From Rickettsiales bacterium (GTDB lineage Bacteria; Pseudomonadota; Alphaproteobacteria; Rickettsiales; UBA3002): a stretch of 64,000 nt of DNA. Within the stretch, counting starts at the first letter, position 1. The number at the start of each line of letters is the position of its first letter. A program made the translations under genes and the position numbers. Location: positions 1-64,000 of the forward strand of contig JALEGK010000016.1 of assembly GCA_022763105.1 (NCBI GenBank). Direction: 5' to 3'. The notes beneath the pieces are model-generated. The model did no database searches. It was not told the DNA's origin and saw only the letters and a program-made list of their open reading frames with translations. This document shows, piece after piece, positions 36,033 through 45,406 of the stretch.

Positions 36033-37143
36033 ATGAAAGCAGAAATCATTAGCCTTAAAGACCAGATCGAGCAGTCGCAATCGCTGCTAAGGAGGTATCT
36101 TTGACTGGGACAATGCACTCGCCCAGCTAGAGTCGCTCAATGAAAAAGCCGAAGACCCAAATCTGTGGGACAACCCAGACGCTGCTCAAAAACTTCTCAA
36201 AGAACGCACAGCACTCGAGAATATGATCGAGGGGTATCGCTCGCTCGATCAGCAATTCCAAGATGCGCTTGGGTTGTATGAACTGGCCGAGGAAGAGGCA
36301 GATCAGGAAACGGCAGACGAGGCAGAGAAAAACCTTGAAGAGGTCGCGCGTAAAATATCGCGTCTTGAAATTGAAAGCCTGCTATCAGGCGAGGCGGACA
36401 GTAATAATTGCTTCATCGAAATCCACCCCGGCGCAGGCGGTACTGAAAGCCACGATTGGGCGGACATGCTCTACCGTATGTATGTGCGCTGGGGCAATAA
36501 TGCGGGCTATAAGGTCGACATTATCGAAGAGCAATCCGGCGAAGAGGCGGGCATTAAATCGGCAACCATTAAAGTCAGCGGCCATAATGCGTATGGCTGG
36601 GCGAAGACCGAAACGGGCGTACACCGTTTGGTGCGCATCTCGCCATTCGATTCGCAGTCGCGACGCCATACCAGCTTTGCCAGTGTCGGCGTTTATCCGG
36701 AAATTGACGATCAGATCGAAATCGAGGTCGAGGAAAAAGACGTGCGTGTCGATACCTACCGCGCATCGGGAGCAGGTGGTCAGCATGTCAATAAAACCGA
36801 TTCGGCCATCCGCCTAACGCACGAACCAACAGGCATTGTTGTGCAATGCCAGAATTCGCGCTCACAGCATAGTAACCGTGCAGAGGCATGGAAGATGTTG
36901 CGTGCCCGTCTGTATGAGAAAGAGCTGCAAGAACGCGAAGCCGCCGCCCAAGCCGATTACTCAGCGAAAACCGATAATGCATGGGGCCACCAAATTCGCT
37001 CTTACGTGCTGCACCCTTACCAAATGGTCAAAGATTTGCGCACGCAGGTAGAAACAGGCAACACCCAAGCCGTGCTTGATGGCGACCTTGATGCGTTCAT
37101 GTCTGCGGCTTTGGCAGCACGTGTGAAATCCCAAAAAGCGTAA
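36033..37143 (+). CDS. prfB: Peptide chain release factor 2 with programmed +1 frameshift
   Basis: RF2 terminates translation at UGA and UAA. The ORF track shows only the second part from 36223. A 23-codon first part starts at the ATG at 36033 and ends at an in-frame TGA (36102-36104); a +1 shift on CTT resumes at GAC (36103), giving ~369 residues, the usual RF2 length. The second part has the stop-recognition region and the catalytic GAGGQHVNKTDSAIR loop carrying GGQ. The shift site has the standard parts (see separate entry), so RF2 level is self-regulated: scarce RF2 makes the UGA slow and favours shifting. Upstream the promoter suggests a leaderless message. Confidence 0.96.
36090..36105 (+). 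promoter_or_regulatory. RF2 programmed frameshift site
   Basis: AGGAGG (36090-36095), 3 nt, then CTTTGAC (36099-36105). This is the known prfB signal: an internal Shine-Dalgarno sequence just upstream of CUU UGA C, which pushes the ribosome forward by one base. Confidence 0.95.
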
Positions 37144-37232
37144 TTGATAGAATATGAGCGCTCAACCAAATGAATTCTTTTGCATTAAATCAGCAGTTTC
37201 GCCAAACTGGCGCCACAATAAACGAGGGTTAG

Positions 37233-37685
37233 ATGTCTGAACAGCCACAAGGTGGTCAAGAACAACGGATGACGTTCCGCCTACTGTCTTACTGGCAGCG
37301 AGTAAGGGGGGATAAAAGCTTTCCGTCATTGGCAGACATCGCCATCACCGATATTGAGGAAATGTATCACCAAACCTTTGTGATTAGCTTGGGCGATCAC
37401 GAAGACGAGCACATGTTCGAGTATTTCGGCCCGGAACTCGCCTCGAAATTCGGTGATGATTATACCGGGCAATATGTGATCGACTCGATGAATGACGCCA
37501 GCGTCTATAACACGATTGGCTTTTATGACCGCGTGTTAGAGGCTCGCGGGCCGGTCTCTGAATCATCAGAATTCTTCCTTGAGGGCAATGAAGTACGCTA
37601 CCGTACGCTACTATTGCCGCTCTCATCGGATGATATCTCGATCGATTACATCATCGGCACCACCAACTATAAAGTGTTTGTCTAG
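37233..37685 (+). CDS. PAS-domain protein (PAS_5-like)
   Basis: A 150-residue soluble protein that consists almost wholly of one PAS-like fold. The N-terminal helix and LLSYWQRVRGDKSFPSLADI followed by a five-strand region and DDYTGQYVID resemble the PAS_5 family, common in Alphaproteobacteria, in which a single domain stands alone without an output module. Ligand and partner are unknown. AGGG precedes the ATG by about 4-5 nt. It lies between prfB and mnmA on the same strand, each with its own spacing, so it may be monocistronic. Confidence 0.7.
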   Translation: MSEQPQGGQEQRMTFRLLSYWQRVRGDKSFPSLADIAITDIEEMYHQTFVISLGDHEDEHMFEYFGPELASKFGDDYTGQYVIDSMNDASVYNTIGFYDRVLEARGPVSESSEFFLEGNEVRYRTLLLPLSSDDISIDYIIGTTNYKVFV

Positions 37686-37695
37686 ACGCTAAAGC

Positions 37696-37724
37696 TTGAA
37701 AAAACGTGGTTTTTCGTCTATGAA
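37696..37724 (+). promoter_or_regulatory. Predicted promoter of mnmA
   Basis: TTGAAA (37696-37701), 17-nt spacer, TATGAA (37719-37724). Start expected near 37731, leaving a short leader containing GAGGGG before the ATG at 37745. Confidence 0.45.
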
Positions 37725-37744
37725 CCCCGCCTGAAGAGGGGAAT

Positions 37745-38869
37745 ATGAACTCACTTGGCTTAGATAAAGACTCAAAAGACACCCGCGTCGTGGTGGCAAT
37801 GTCCGGCGGCGTGGATAGCTCCGCAACGGCAGCATTGCTGCATGAGCAGGGCTATGAGGTCATTGGTATCACGCTGCAGCTCTATGATTATGGCGCGGCA
37901 GTGGGCAAGAAAGGTGCGTGCTGCGCTGGCCAAGATATTCACGATGCGCGCCGTGTCGCCGAGAAGCTGGGCATCCCTCATTATGTGCTGAATTATGAGA
38001 GCAAATTCAAAGAATCGGTCATTGACGATTTTGTCGACACCTATCTGGCAGGCCAAACGCCAATCCCGTGTGTGCGCTGTAACCAGACGGTGAAGTTCAA
38101 AGACCTGCTGAATACCGCACGTGACCTCGATGCAGATGTCATGGCAACGGGCCATTACGTGCAACGAGAAATCGCAGATGATGGTCGTGCAGCGCTCATA
38201 CGCGGCGCTGATCCAGATAAAGACCAAAGCTATTTTCTATTCGCGACCACGCAAGAGCAGCTCGACTTTTTGCGCTTCCCGCTCGGTGGCATGCAAAAAA
38301 GCGAGACCCGCGCATTAGCAGAGCGCTTTGGGTTAGCTGTCGCTGATAAGCCAGACAGTCAAGATATTTGTTTCGTGCCAGAAGGTGGCTACGCCAAGGT
38401 GATTGAGAAATTCAGACCCGACGCATTCGACCCCGGCGATATCATCCATATTGATGGCACGCTCATGGGCGAGCATCGCGGCATTGTCAATTACACGGTC
38501 GGCCAACGCAAAGGGCTGGGTATCGCCCATGAAGAGCCACTTTATGTGATCAAGCTCGATGCGGATAAAAAGCGCGTCATTGTCGGTCCAAAAGACGCAC
38601 TCAACCTGACAGAGTTTTATGTTGCAGACATCAATTGGCTGGAAGCCGATGCCATGCCAACTGCGCGCGATCAGGTGAAAGTGAAAATGCGCTCACTGCA
38701 AGCGCCAGTCTGGGCAAATATTCATGCAGCAGAAAATGGTGGTGCGCGTATTGAATTGTTAGAGCCTCATGCAGGCATAGCGCCCGGTCAGGCCTGTGTG
38801 GTCTATGATGAGAATCGCGTATTGGGTGGCGGCTGGATTGCCAGCACGCCTAATTCGATAGCCGCTTAA
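37745..38869 (+). CDS. mnmA: tRNA-specific 2-thiouridylase
   Basis: A 374-residue cytoplasmic enzyme that thiolates U34 of Lys, Glu and Gln tRNAs. The ATP pyrophosphatase loop is [13 protein letters not shown] at residues ~18-30. The two catalytic cysteines are present: [13 protein letters not shown] near residue 105 and [13 protein letters not shown] near residue 205. The C-terminal beta-barrel region contains [18 protein letters not shown] precedes the ATG. The stop codon overlaps that of the convergent membrane protein gene (shared TTAA, 38866-38869). Confidence 0.95.
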   Translation: MNSLGLDKDSKDTRVVVAMSGGVDSSATAALLHEQGYEVIGITLQLYDYGAAVGKKGACCAGQDIHDARRVAEKLGIPHYVLNYESKFKESVIDDFVDTYLAGQTPIPCVRCNQTVKFKDLLNTARDLDADVMATGHYVQREIADDGRAALIRGADPDKDQSYFLFATTQEQLDFLRFPLGGMQKSETRALAERFGLAVADKPDSQDICFVPEGGYAKVIEKFRPDAFDPGDIIHIDGTLMGEHRGIVNYTVGQRKGLGIAHEEPLYVIKLDADKKRVIVGPKDALNLTEFYVADINWLEADAMPTARDQVKVKMRSLQAPVWANIHAAENGGARIELLEPHAGIAPGQACVVYDENRVLGGGWIASTPNSIAA

Positions 38870-39363
38870 TCGTCCTTAGGACCTTTCAGCGCGTCACGAC
38901 TTTGAATTTCTGGTCCCCATTCTTTTACCAGCTGCTGCTGAATGGCGTTGATGTTACCTGTCTTCCGGCTATTGAGAATGCGAACAAAGGCAGATGCCAT
39001 GTGAGGCGAGGCGCCATATAAAATCCATCCCAAACCAGCGCATGAATACATGACAGCGATAGTACCGATATCTCCCATCATCGCCTGCATCTGCCCTACC
39101 TCGTTACCATTGGCAAGAAGTTGCGCCATATACGGAATCACGCCTGCCATATTACAGGGTAATACGCAGTGGAATTTGTGTCGGTAATCGCTGTCATCGG
39201 TTAGGTAAGCGATACCGGTCGGGATCATACCAACAAGGAATAAAATGAAGGAAAGTTGAAGGAAGATAACGAGAATAATGCAGACCATCCATAGCATGGT
39301 CATCTTTAAGAAGTTACGTTTCTTCTTAGGTTTTCCTTGTTTTTTTGTTTCTTCTTTTGCCAT
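38866..39363 (-). CDS. Small membrane protein coupled to the pseudokinase
   Basis: I do not recognise this 165-residue protein. A very basic N-terminus ([11 protein letters not shown]) precedes TM1 ([26 protein letters not shown]), then a loop with two Cys ([13 protein letters not shown]), then one or two weaker hydrophobic segments ([17 protein letters not shown]). Its start is 2 nt after the stop of the 723-residue pseudokinase on the same strand, and GGGGA lies at the end of that gene, so the two are translationally coupled and probably form a membrane complex. The basic N-terminus would be cytoplasmic, next to the pseudokinase domain, by the positive-inside rule. Confidence 0.65.
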   Translation of the reverse strand: MAKEETKKQGKPKKKRNFLKMTMLWMVCIILVIFLQLSFILFLVGMIPTGIAYLTDDSDYRHKFHCVLPCNMAGVIPYMAQLLANGNEVGQMQAMMGDIGTIAVMYSCAGLGWILYGASPHMASAFVRILNSRKTGNINAIQQQLVKEWGPEIQSRDALKGPKDD

Positions 39364-39365
39364 CG

Positions 39366-41537
39366 CTAATATCCCCTAAGCGAACTATCGAGCGTGGTAT
39401 ATAAGGTGATCATCAAGATCAGATAGGACAACGTCACCGCCAATCGCCCACCCATGTTACTCGCCAAATCTTCCAGCATTAAATCACTAGAGAGTGCGGC
39501 TAAACGCTCGTTATTGTAATGGAATAGTGCGGCAGCCTTACGATAACCGTAATTATCTTGCCGGGTAATATTCGTTTCAATCAATAGCGCCAATACATAG
39601 CTGATTTGCCCGGTATTCACCGCTTTCTTCAAATCTTGTTTCACACGCTTTCTAAGTTTTCGGTTATGGATATTTTCCAGCATGCTCTCAACACGCAAAC
39701 CTATCCATGTACATAAACCTACGAGACGGTGCTTTTTGATCTTTTCCTGAGACAGGCTTAAGATACGCATCACCTTCAGCTCTTCATTCTCGCGAAGGTT
39801 GGGTAAATCCTCGAGCTGCTTAAACTTGATTTCCTTGTTCAAATTAATGCGGCTACCAAAGAAAGCGGCCAAATCGCGATCTACGAACGTTGCTTCCAAT
39901 CCAACATTTTCAGCCAATGCATCGAGTGTCAGTAGTGCATTCTCGATATCTGGGCAGCAATATTTACGCAGCAGCGGGCTTTGACATGGTAGCGATGGGT
40001 TCAGGTCATATTTGACGCGCTCAACACCAAATCCCATACTGGTCAGCTTGAATAATGAGCGAAGCTTCTGCAGCAACCAAATCGTGCTGGCGGTTTGATC
40101 CGTTTTATTATGCTTATAGCGTTCCGACCAGAAAGTTGGCACATCTGCGCCAATTACTTCCATCAGCAGCTTCAAATCTTGCGCCTGCCCATGATGCGCA
40201 TAATTGGCTACCATGGCACCCATACCATCCACATTGAGTGATAGATGTTTAATCCGGATGGGAGAGCCAGGGTCCAAAATGGTGATCAGCTTAACCAGCA
40301 TTTCATTTTTCTGCTCTTCAGATGCGCCATCGTGACCGCCCACACGCACCAAACGTGTGACTAAATCTGTAACGTCAGAATCACCGACCAGCATATCCAC
40401 CCAACGGTCAATCTTAGCGGTACCAATCTCTAACCCTGCAGCGCGCCAGTTATGGGCAATGCCGTGCGCCAGTGAGCGCAGGTTAAAATATTCAACTTCA
40501 TTCAGCACAAAGCTACGCGTTGCCTGCTGAACAGCCGGGGCAATCAGGTTAAAACGCTTACCATCCATCCAGGCTTCAAGCTCAGTAAAGCCCCAACGCT
40601 CCGACTTGCTTTCCATCATGCCGCCTCGGAAGAAGTCAGCATAAGTCTCACTCGGGTTAATGTTTCCGCATAATACGTGATAAACACCAAGCATCATACA
40701 ACGGCTTAGATATTCGCGTTTCTCCAGCGCTTTATAGCGCGCCAACCCATAGAGCAGGTCGTAAGACATAATTGCCAAGGAGAAGATATCCGTCTTCATG
40801 GTTGGCTCACCCTTAGCAATCGGGTCTGATACGGCGCGCTCAATCGGCTCATAAATATGGTGCTGGCTGTAACCGGGCGGCTCAGAATAAAGCTCTCCAA
40901 CGGTAATATTCGTACCAACAAAGATGTTAGATGGATTAATCCGCCCGTGGCTTAGCTTGTTCTCTTGCAGCACCTCTAGCACATGATAGATCGGCTCAAG
41001 AATGCTTTTAATAATCTGCTGCTCACGGAAACGCGTCTTAACCATCAACTCGGATAGTGGCGTGCCCTCAGGACGGCTTAAAAATAGCACCAAGCGGTTT
41101 TCATTCAGGGTAGAAATGCGGATGACAGCAAATTCATACAAGGTAATCATGTTAGGGTGCGTGACACCCACCATTTTCTTCATCGCTTCGGTGCGCACAG
41201 GGGTATGAATTTCGCAGACAAGTGCATAGATCTGACGCGCATCATTCACCAAATCAGAGGCTTCATAGGCTTTAGCAAAACCGGAATCGAGATAGGGGAG
41301 CGGACGGTCTAATTCAATAGTATAGGCTTCGGGGATACCATCAACGGGTGCGTAATTCAGCTTTCGGACAGGCTCATATGTCTGTAGCAGCTGCTTAAGG
41401 CCGCTATCGACAAACTCCTCGATCATCTCGATCTTTTCGCCGGAATCCTGCATCGCCTGAAGCTCGCTAGGATCTACCATCGTGCGATTCGGACTTGACT
41501 CGTCAGGCTCACCAACTTGCTGTTCCGCAGCGTCCAT
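39366..41537 (-). CDS. Ser/Thr pseudokinase with C-terminal membrane anchor
   Basis: A 723-residue protein. Residues ~60-330 look like a protein kinase fold: NPNMITLYEF matches the helix C-strand 4 region, LSHGRINPSNIFVG sits where HRDLKPSNILL belongs, and KTDIFSLAIMSYDLLYG matches the subdomain IX helix. But the catalytic Asp of HRD is Arg, the following Lys is Asn, the strand-3 Lys is not apparent (YALVCEI) and there is no DFG. It should therefore be catalytically dead. Residues ~340-690 are helical and unfamiliar, and the end has one hydrophobic segment (LAVTLSYLILMITLY). AGGGGA precedes the ATG. It lies downstream of purA by 168 nt and is coupled to the small membrane protein. Confidence 0.72.
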   Translation of the reverse strand: MDAAEQQVGEPDESSPNRTMVDPSELQAMQDSGEKIEMIEEFVDSGLKQLLQTYEPVRKLNYAPVDGIPEAYTIELDRPLPYLDSGFAKAYEASDLVNDARQIYALVCEIHTPVRTEAMKKMVGVTHPNMITLYEFAVIRISTLNENRLVLFLSRPEGTPLSELMVKTRFREQQIIKSILEPIYHVLEVLQENKLSHGRINPSNIFVGTNITVGELYSEPPGYSQHHIYEPIERAVSDPIAKGEPTMKTDIFSLAIMSYDLLYGLARYKALEKREYLSRCMMLGVYHVLCGNINPSETYADFFRGGMMESKSERWGFTELEAWMDGKRFNLIAPAVQQATRSFVLNEVEYFNLRSLAHGIAHNWRAAGLEIGTAKIDRWVDMLVGDSDVTDLVTRLVRVGGHDGASEEQKNEMLVKLITILDPGSPIRIKHLSLNVDGMGAMVANYAHHGQAQDLKLLMEVIGADVPTFWSERYKHNKTDQTASTIWLLQKLRSLFKLTSMGFGVERVKYDLNPSLPCQSPLLRKYCCPDIENALLTLDALAENVGLEATFVDRDLAAFFGSRINLNKEIKFKQLEDLPNLRENEELKVMRILSLSQEKIKKHRLVGLCTWIGLRVESMLENIHNRKLRKRVKQDLKKAVNTGQISYVLALLIETNITRQDNYGYRKAAALFHYNNERLAALSSDLMLEDLASNMGGRLAVTLSYLILMITLYTTLDSSLRGY

Positions 41538-41705
41538 GCGCTTTCCCCTGTCTTGCGGCCGTCTAAGCTGTTGTTAATAGGTTTTTATTGAACAGTTAGA
41601 CAATTATAGCCGAATTTCGTCTCAAAAGACAAGCAAACGCCTGCCTTTGTGCGCATCTGTGCAAAGATTGGGCCAAACATAGCCCTGTTCATAAAAATCA
41701 GAAGC

Positions 41706-43001
41706 TTAGGCGTCTAGGAACGGATCGCGCACCATAATCGTATCCTCACGTTTAGGCGAGGTAGATAGCAGTGCGACCGGGCATTCGATGAGTTCTTCGA
41801 TACGGCGGATATATTTGATGGTCGTTGCTGGCAAATCTGCCCAGCTACGCGCGCCTTCGGTGCTCTCATCCCAACCTTCCAGCGTCTCATAGATCGGCTC
41901 GATCTCTTCCTGAATACGCTGACTTGATGGCAGATAATCATACGCCATGCCGCCGTGACGGTAGCTGGTGCAGATATTGATCTCTTTCAACCCATCCAAC
42001 ACGTCCACTTTGGTCAGTGCAATCCCGCGAATACCCGAAAGCTTGATCGCTTGGCGCACCATGACGGCATCAAACCAGCCGCAACGGCGCTTACGGCCAG
42101 TAACGGTACCAAATTCATGGCCGCGTTCACCAATGAGCTGGCCGATATCATTATCTTGTTCGGTTGGAAATGGACCGCTACCCACACGCGTTGTGTAGGC
42201 TTTGGTAATACCCAGCACATACCCAATCGACGACATACCACAGCCAGAACCAAGCGGAGCCGCACCGGCCATCGTGTTCGACGAGGTCACAAACGGGTAG
42301 GTGCCAAAATCATTATCCAGCATCACGCCTTGCGCGCCTTCAAACAGAATGCGGCGGCCTTCTACACGATATTGCTGAAGCAGCAGCCACACAGGGCTGG
42401 CATAACTCAAAATCTCTTCACGAATCTCTAGTAGCGGTTTCAGAACCTCATCAACCGTCATCGGTTCCATGTTAGACGCTTCAAGTAACGCATTATGATG
42501 TGTCAGCATATTCTTGATTTTTTGTTCTAACAGATCAGTATCTTCGAGGTCACACACGCGCACAGCACGGCGTGCAATCTTATCTTCGTAAGCTGGGCCA
42601 ATACCACGACCAGTGGTACCAATCTTCTCATTACCGCGCAAAGCCTCGGCAGCGGCATCCAGTTGCGGGTGAATCGGCAAGATCAGACAAGCATTTTCAG
42701 CAATGCGCAGATTGTCTGGTGTGATATCAACGCCCAATGCTCTAATGCTCTGAATTTCTTCAAGTAATTTATGAGGATTGATCACTACCCCATTACCAAT
42801 AATCGATTTCTTGCCTGGGCGAACCACACCAGAAGGCAGCAAGCTCAACTTATAGGTGACGCCATCCACCACCAGCGTATGACCCGCATTGTGACCACCT
42901 TGGAAGCGCACAATCACATCGGCGCGTTCTGATAGCCAGTCAACGACCTTGCCTTTACCTTCATCGCCCCACTGAGAGCCAATCACCGCTACGTTACTCA
43001 T
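41706..43001 (-). CDS. purA: Adenylosuccinate synthetase
   Basis: A 431-residue cytoplasmic enzyme that uses GTP to join IMP and aspartate in AMP synthesis. The P-loop-like start [16 protein letters not shown], the GHNAGHTLV segment with the catalytic His, [14 protein letters not shown], the [19 protein letters not shown] stretch and [12 protein letters not shown] are all present. Length is standard. The ATG overlaps the TGA stop of hisZ by 4 nt, so translation is coupled to that gene, an arrangement seen in other Alphaproteobacteria. Confidence 0.97.
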   Translation of the reverse strand: MSNVAVIGSQWGDEGKGKVVDWLSERADVIVRFQGGHNAGHTLVVDGVTYKLSLLPSGVVRPGKKSIIGNGVVINPHKLLEEIQSIRALGVDITPDNLRIAENACLILPIHPQLDAAAEALRGNEKIGTTGRGIGPAYEDKIARRAVRVCDLEDTDLLEQKIKNMLTHHNALLEASNMEPMTVDEVLKPLLEIREEILSYASPVWLLLQQYRVEGRRILFEGAQGVMLDNDFGTYPFVTSSNTMAGAAPLGSGCGMSSIGYVLGITKAYTTRVGSGPFPTEQDNDIGQLIGERGHEFGTVTGRKRRCGWFDAVMVRQAIKLSGIRGIALTKVDVLDGLKEINICTSYRHGGMAYDYLPSSQRIQEEIEPIYETLEGWDESTEGARSWADLPATTIKYIRRIEELIECPVALLSTSPKREDTIMVRDPFLDA

Positions 43002-44098
43002 GATGCGTCTACCTCTAATACTTCGTTATTCTCATAATAATATGCAGCGCCAATCACCGCTGCTTCATTCAATGGCGTGTCATTCAGCGCGTAGCAGACC
43101 ATATAGCCTTGCTCTTTCAGCAATGCAACGCTGTCGCTATCACAATCAGATGGCACGACAATCTGCTTGATCGCTTCGCCTTGTGGCAAGTAATCGACCA
43201 GATCTTCGCTATAAAGCGTGAAACCGGTTGCCGTCTCACCGTCCGATGTTTCATAACGGCCACCACGGCCCACTTCCACGCCCAAATCTTTCAAAAAGAT
43301 CGAGAAGCTAATGCCGCTATAATAGCCAAAACCACGCAGCTCTAGCGGGTCGAGTGTCACGCTGATCTCATGGCCCAAACGTGCCTTCAGCGCCTCGACA
43401 ATGGCGCGTGCTTGTTTTGCTGCCTCTGCCACACATGCAGGCGCATCGAGCGCCTCAATCACGGGCAATGTGTCTTCATACGCGCCGCTTAGGCGACATA
43501 GCGCACTCACCACAGGCACATCAAAGCTATTCACCGTCTGCATATCCTTGCGCTTCACCGCTTCGGTCAGACTTGCCTTATCAGCATCAGAGAGCGACTC
43601 GGTCAACTCATCAAAGATATAGCTGAAATTGATATCGAGCGATAACTCGCTAAAGCCCAGCTGCTTCAAGCCAGAGAGCATCAGCTGCATAATCTCCACA
43701 TCGGCATGCAGGCCATCTGCACCGAACAGCTCAATCCCGATCTGGCGGAATTGGCGGGTTTTACGCAAATCCTCCGCCTTAGAGCGCAATGTCTGCCCGG
43801 CATAACACAGGCGCAGCGGGCGTGGCTGACCAATCAGCAAGCTGCGTGCAATACGGGCAATCTGCATGGTCATATCGGCGCGAATCGTCATCATCTGCTG
43901 GCTTTCAGGGTCCAGCACGCTAAAGCAGTGTCGGTCTTGTTGCTTATAACTATCTTGGAATTCGGCCAAAGGAGGCGATACGAGCTGATAACCAAAAGAC
44001 TGAAAATGCTTGGTAAAATCGCGTACAATGCGGGCTTCTGCTGCGGCGCGTGGCGGCAGCAAATCATGCAATCCAGAAGGTAGTAATGTCGGGCGCAT
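42998..44098 (-). CDS. hisZ: ATP phosphoribosyltransferase regulatory subunit
   Basis: A 366-residue class II aminoacyl-tRNA-synthetase-like protein without synthetase function; HisZ joins the short-form HisG to form the first enzyme of histidine synthesis. Family marks are [14 protein letters not shown] near the start, motif 2-like [12 protein letters not shown] and [11 protein letters not shown], and [11 protein letters not shown] with GRGGRYE near residue 275. The shorter length and loss of the HisRS anticodon domain and histidine-specific motifs separate it from HisS. A short-form hisG must exist elsewhere in the genome. A TTGACC-N17-TAGAGA promoter lies upstream, and purA overlaps by 4 nt. 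Confidence 0.9.
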   Translation of the reverse strand: MRPTLLPSGLHDLLPPRAAAEARIVRDFTKHFQSFGYQLVSPPLAEFQDSYKQQDRHCFSVLDPESQQMMTIRADMTMQIARIARSLLIGQPRPLRLCYAGQTLRSKAEDLRKTRQFRQIGIELFGADGLHADVEIMQLMLSGLKQLGFSELSLDINFSYIFDELTESLSDADKASLTEAVKRKDMQTVNSFDVPVVSALCRLSGAYEDTLPVIEALDAPACVAEAAKQARAIVEALKARLGHEISVTLDPLELRGFGYYSGISFSIFLKDLGVEVGRGGRYETSDGETATGFTLYSEDLVDYLPQGEAIKQIVVPSDCDSDSVALLKEQGYMVCYALNDTPLNEAAVIGAAYYYENNEVLEVDAS

Positions 44099-44127
44099 TG
44101 TCGCCTATATTCGTTACTCAGCCGCCT

Positions 44128-44156
44128 TCTCTAACGCAATGCGGTCAAACGGTCAA
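44128..44156 (-). promoter_or_regulatory. Predicted promoter of hisZ-purA
   Basis: Minus-strand TTGACC (44156-44151), 17-nt spacer, TAGAGA (44133-44128). The start would be near 44121, giving a leader of ~23 nt before the ATG at 44098 with AGG close to it. Confidence 0.5.
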
Positions 44157-44227
44157 TAAGAGCAAAGGAAATAGGGCGCACAAAGCGTATAAAAACCAGA
44201 ATAATGCGCGCAAAATGTGGCTACGCG

Positions 44228-44256
44228 TTGCAAGGCTAGGTGCGTTGCAGTATGCT
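44228..44256 (+). promoter_or_regulatory. Predicted promoter of the RND efflux operon
   Basis: TTGCAA (44228-44233), 17-nt spacer, TATGCT (44251-44256). Leader about 20 nt with AAAGG before the ATG at 44283. Confidence 0.5.
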
Positions 44257-44282
44257 GCGCCCACAAGAATAAAGGTTGCACT

Positions 44283-45404
44283 ATGGCAAAACGAAAATCC
44301 TCATCCCTTCTGGCGTTTGTGATCGCCGCAGGTGTCTGCGTGTGGGTGTTGTCGTCTTATATCATCCCGCCATCCGAAGATGAGGCGCAAGTGCAAAGCG
44401 TGGATTCGGACATCCAGCTCGAAGCGGCCTTATCTATTGAATCACGCCAAGCGCACTCACACCGAAGCTTTGTTACCATTTACGGCGCGACCGAGCCAAA
44501 CCGCCAAGTAGCGCTAAAGGCCGAGACGCAAGGCTCCGTCATCTCCATTCCGGCCAAAGAAGGCCAGATGGTGAAAAAGGGCGATATCATCATTAAAATC
44601 GATGAGCGCGACCGCCGCGCGAAATACGCGCAGGCTCAAGCCCTGCTCAAGCAACGCGATATTGAATATAACGCCGCCAAGCGCCTGCAAAAAGAGGGCT
44701 TCCAGACCGAGATTCGCTTAGCCGAGGCCAAAACCCGCTTGGAAGAAGCGCGGGTGAATCTGCGCCAGATCGATCTGGATTTACAATACACCAAGCTGCG
44801 CGCGCCATTTGACGGGCTGCTTGAGAAAATCAATGTCGAAGTCGGCGATTTTGTGGGGATTGGCGTTTTCGGTGTAGAAGGCGCAATTGCCAGCATGGTC
44901 GATCATGATCCGCTGCTTCTCACTGGTCAGGTCTCAGAAAAAGACCGCCCCTACATGGCAATGGGCACCACCGCGTCGGGTCGTTTAAACGGAGGCCAGC
45001 AGGTCGAGGGGAAAGTGACGTATTTAGCGAGTGTTGCGGATACGGCCAGCCGCACCTTCCGTATTGAGGTCGAGATTCCCAACCCCGATGTCAAAATCCC
45101 AGCGGGAGTAACAGCCGAGCTGCAAGTCCCATCCGAAGAAGTGATGGCCTTTAAAGTCTCGCCATCGGTGCTGAACCTTGATGATAAAGGTGATGTCGGC
45201 GTGAAAATCTTGGATGAGAATAACACGGTGCAATTTGTACCAGTAAAGATTGTCGAAGACGCCAAAGACGGTATGTGGATTAGCGGGCTGCCTGCCAGCA
45301 TCCGCCTGATCACGCTGGGCCATGCCTTTGTCAATGCCGGTCAACAGCTCGATGATGCGCTCGTCGCCAAAACCCTTAAAGCCGATCCGGCAGAGCAGGG
45401 CTAG
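44283..45404 (+). CDS. RND efflux periplasmic adaptor (membrane fusion protein)
   Basis: A 373-residue HlyD/AcrA-type protein that links an inner-membrane RND pump to an outer-membrane channel. The N-terminus is a signal or anchor (LLAFVIAAGVCVWVLSSYI). The lipoyl halves flank a coiled-coil hairpin: LKAETQGSVISIPAKEGQMV, a helical hairpin of about residues 115-170 rich in Ala, Glu, Arg and Lys, then LRAPFDGLLEKINVEVGD. A beta-barrel domain follows. I use the ATG at 44283 (AAAGG upstream) instead of the track start at 44217. The permease begins 2 nt after its stop. No TolC-like gene is next to the pair, so the channel is encoded elsewhere. Confidence 0.92.
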   Translation: MAKRKSSSLLAFVIAAGVCVWVLSSYIIPPSEDEAQVQSVDSDIQLEAALSIESRQAHSHRSFVTIYGATEPNRQVALKAETQGSVISIPAKEGQMVKKGDIIIKIDERDRRAKYAQAQALLKQRDIEYNAAKRLQKEGFQTEIRLAEAKTRLEEARVNLRQIDLDLQYTKLRAPFDGLLEKINVEVGDFVGIGVFGVEGAIASMVDHDPLLLTGQVSEKDRPYMAMGTTASGRLNGGQQVEGKVTYLASVADTASRTFRIEVEIPNPDVKIPAGVTAELQVPSEEVMAFKVSPSVLNLDDKGDVGVKILDENNTVQFVPVKIVEDAKDGMWISGLPASIRLITLGHAFVNAGQQLDDALVAKTLKADPAEQG

Positions 45405-45406
45405 TC

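Noticed and set aside
36223-37143. prfB as a shorter gene starting at 36223
   Set aside because: It would lack the N-terminal ~60 residues of RF2; the frameshift site and the upstream 23 codons account for the missing part.
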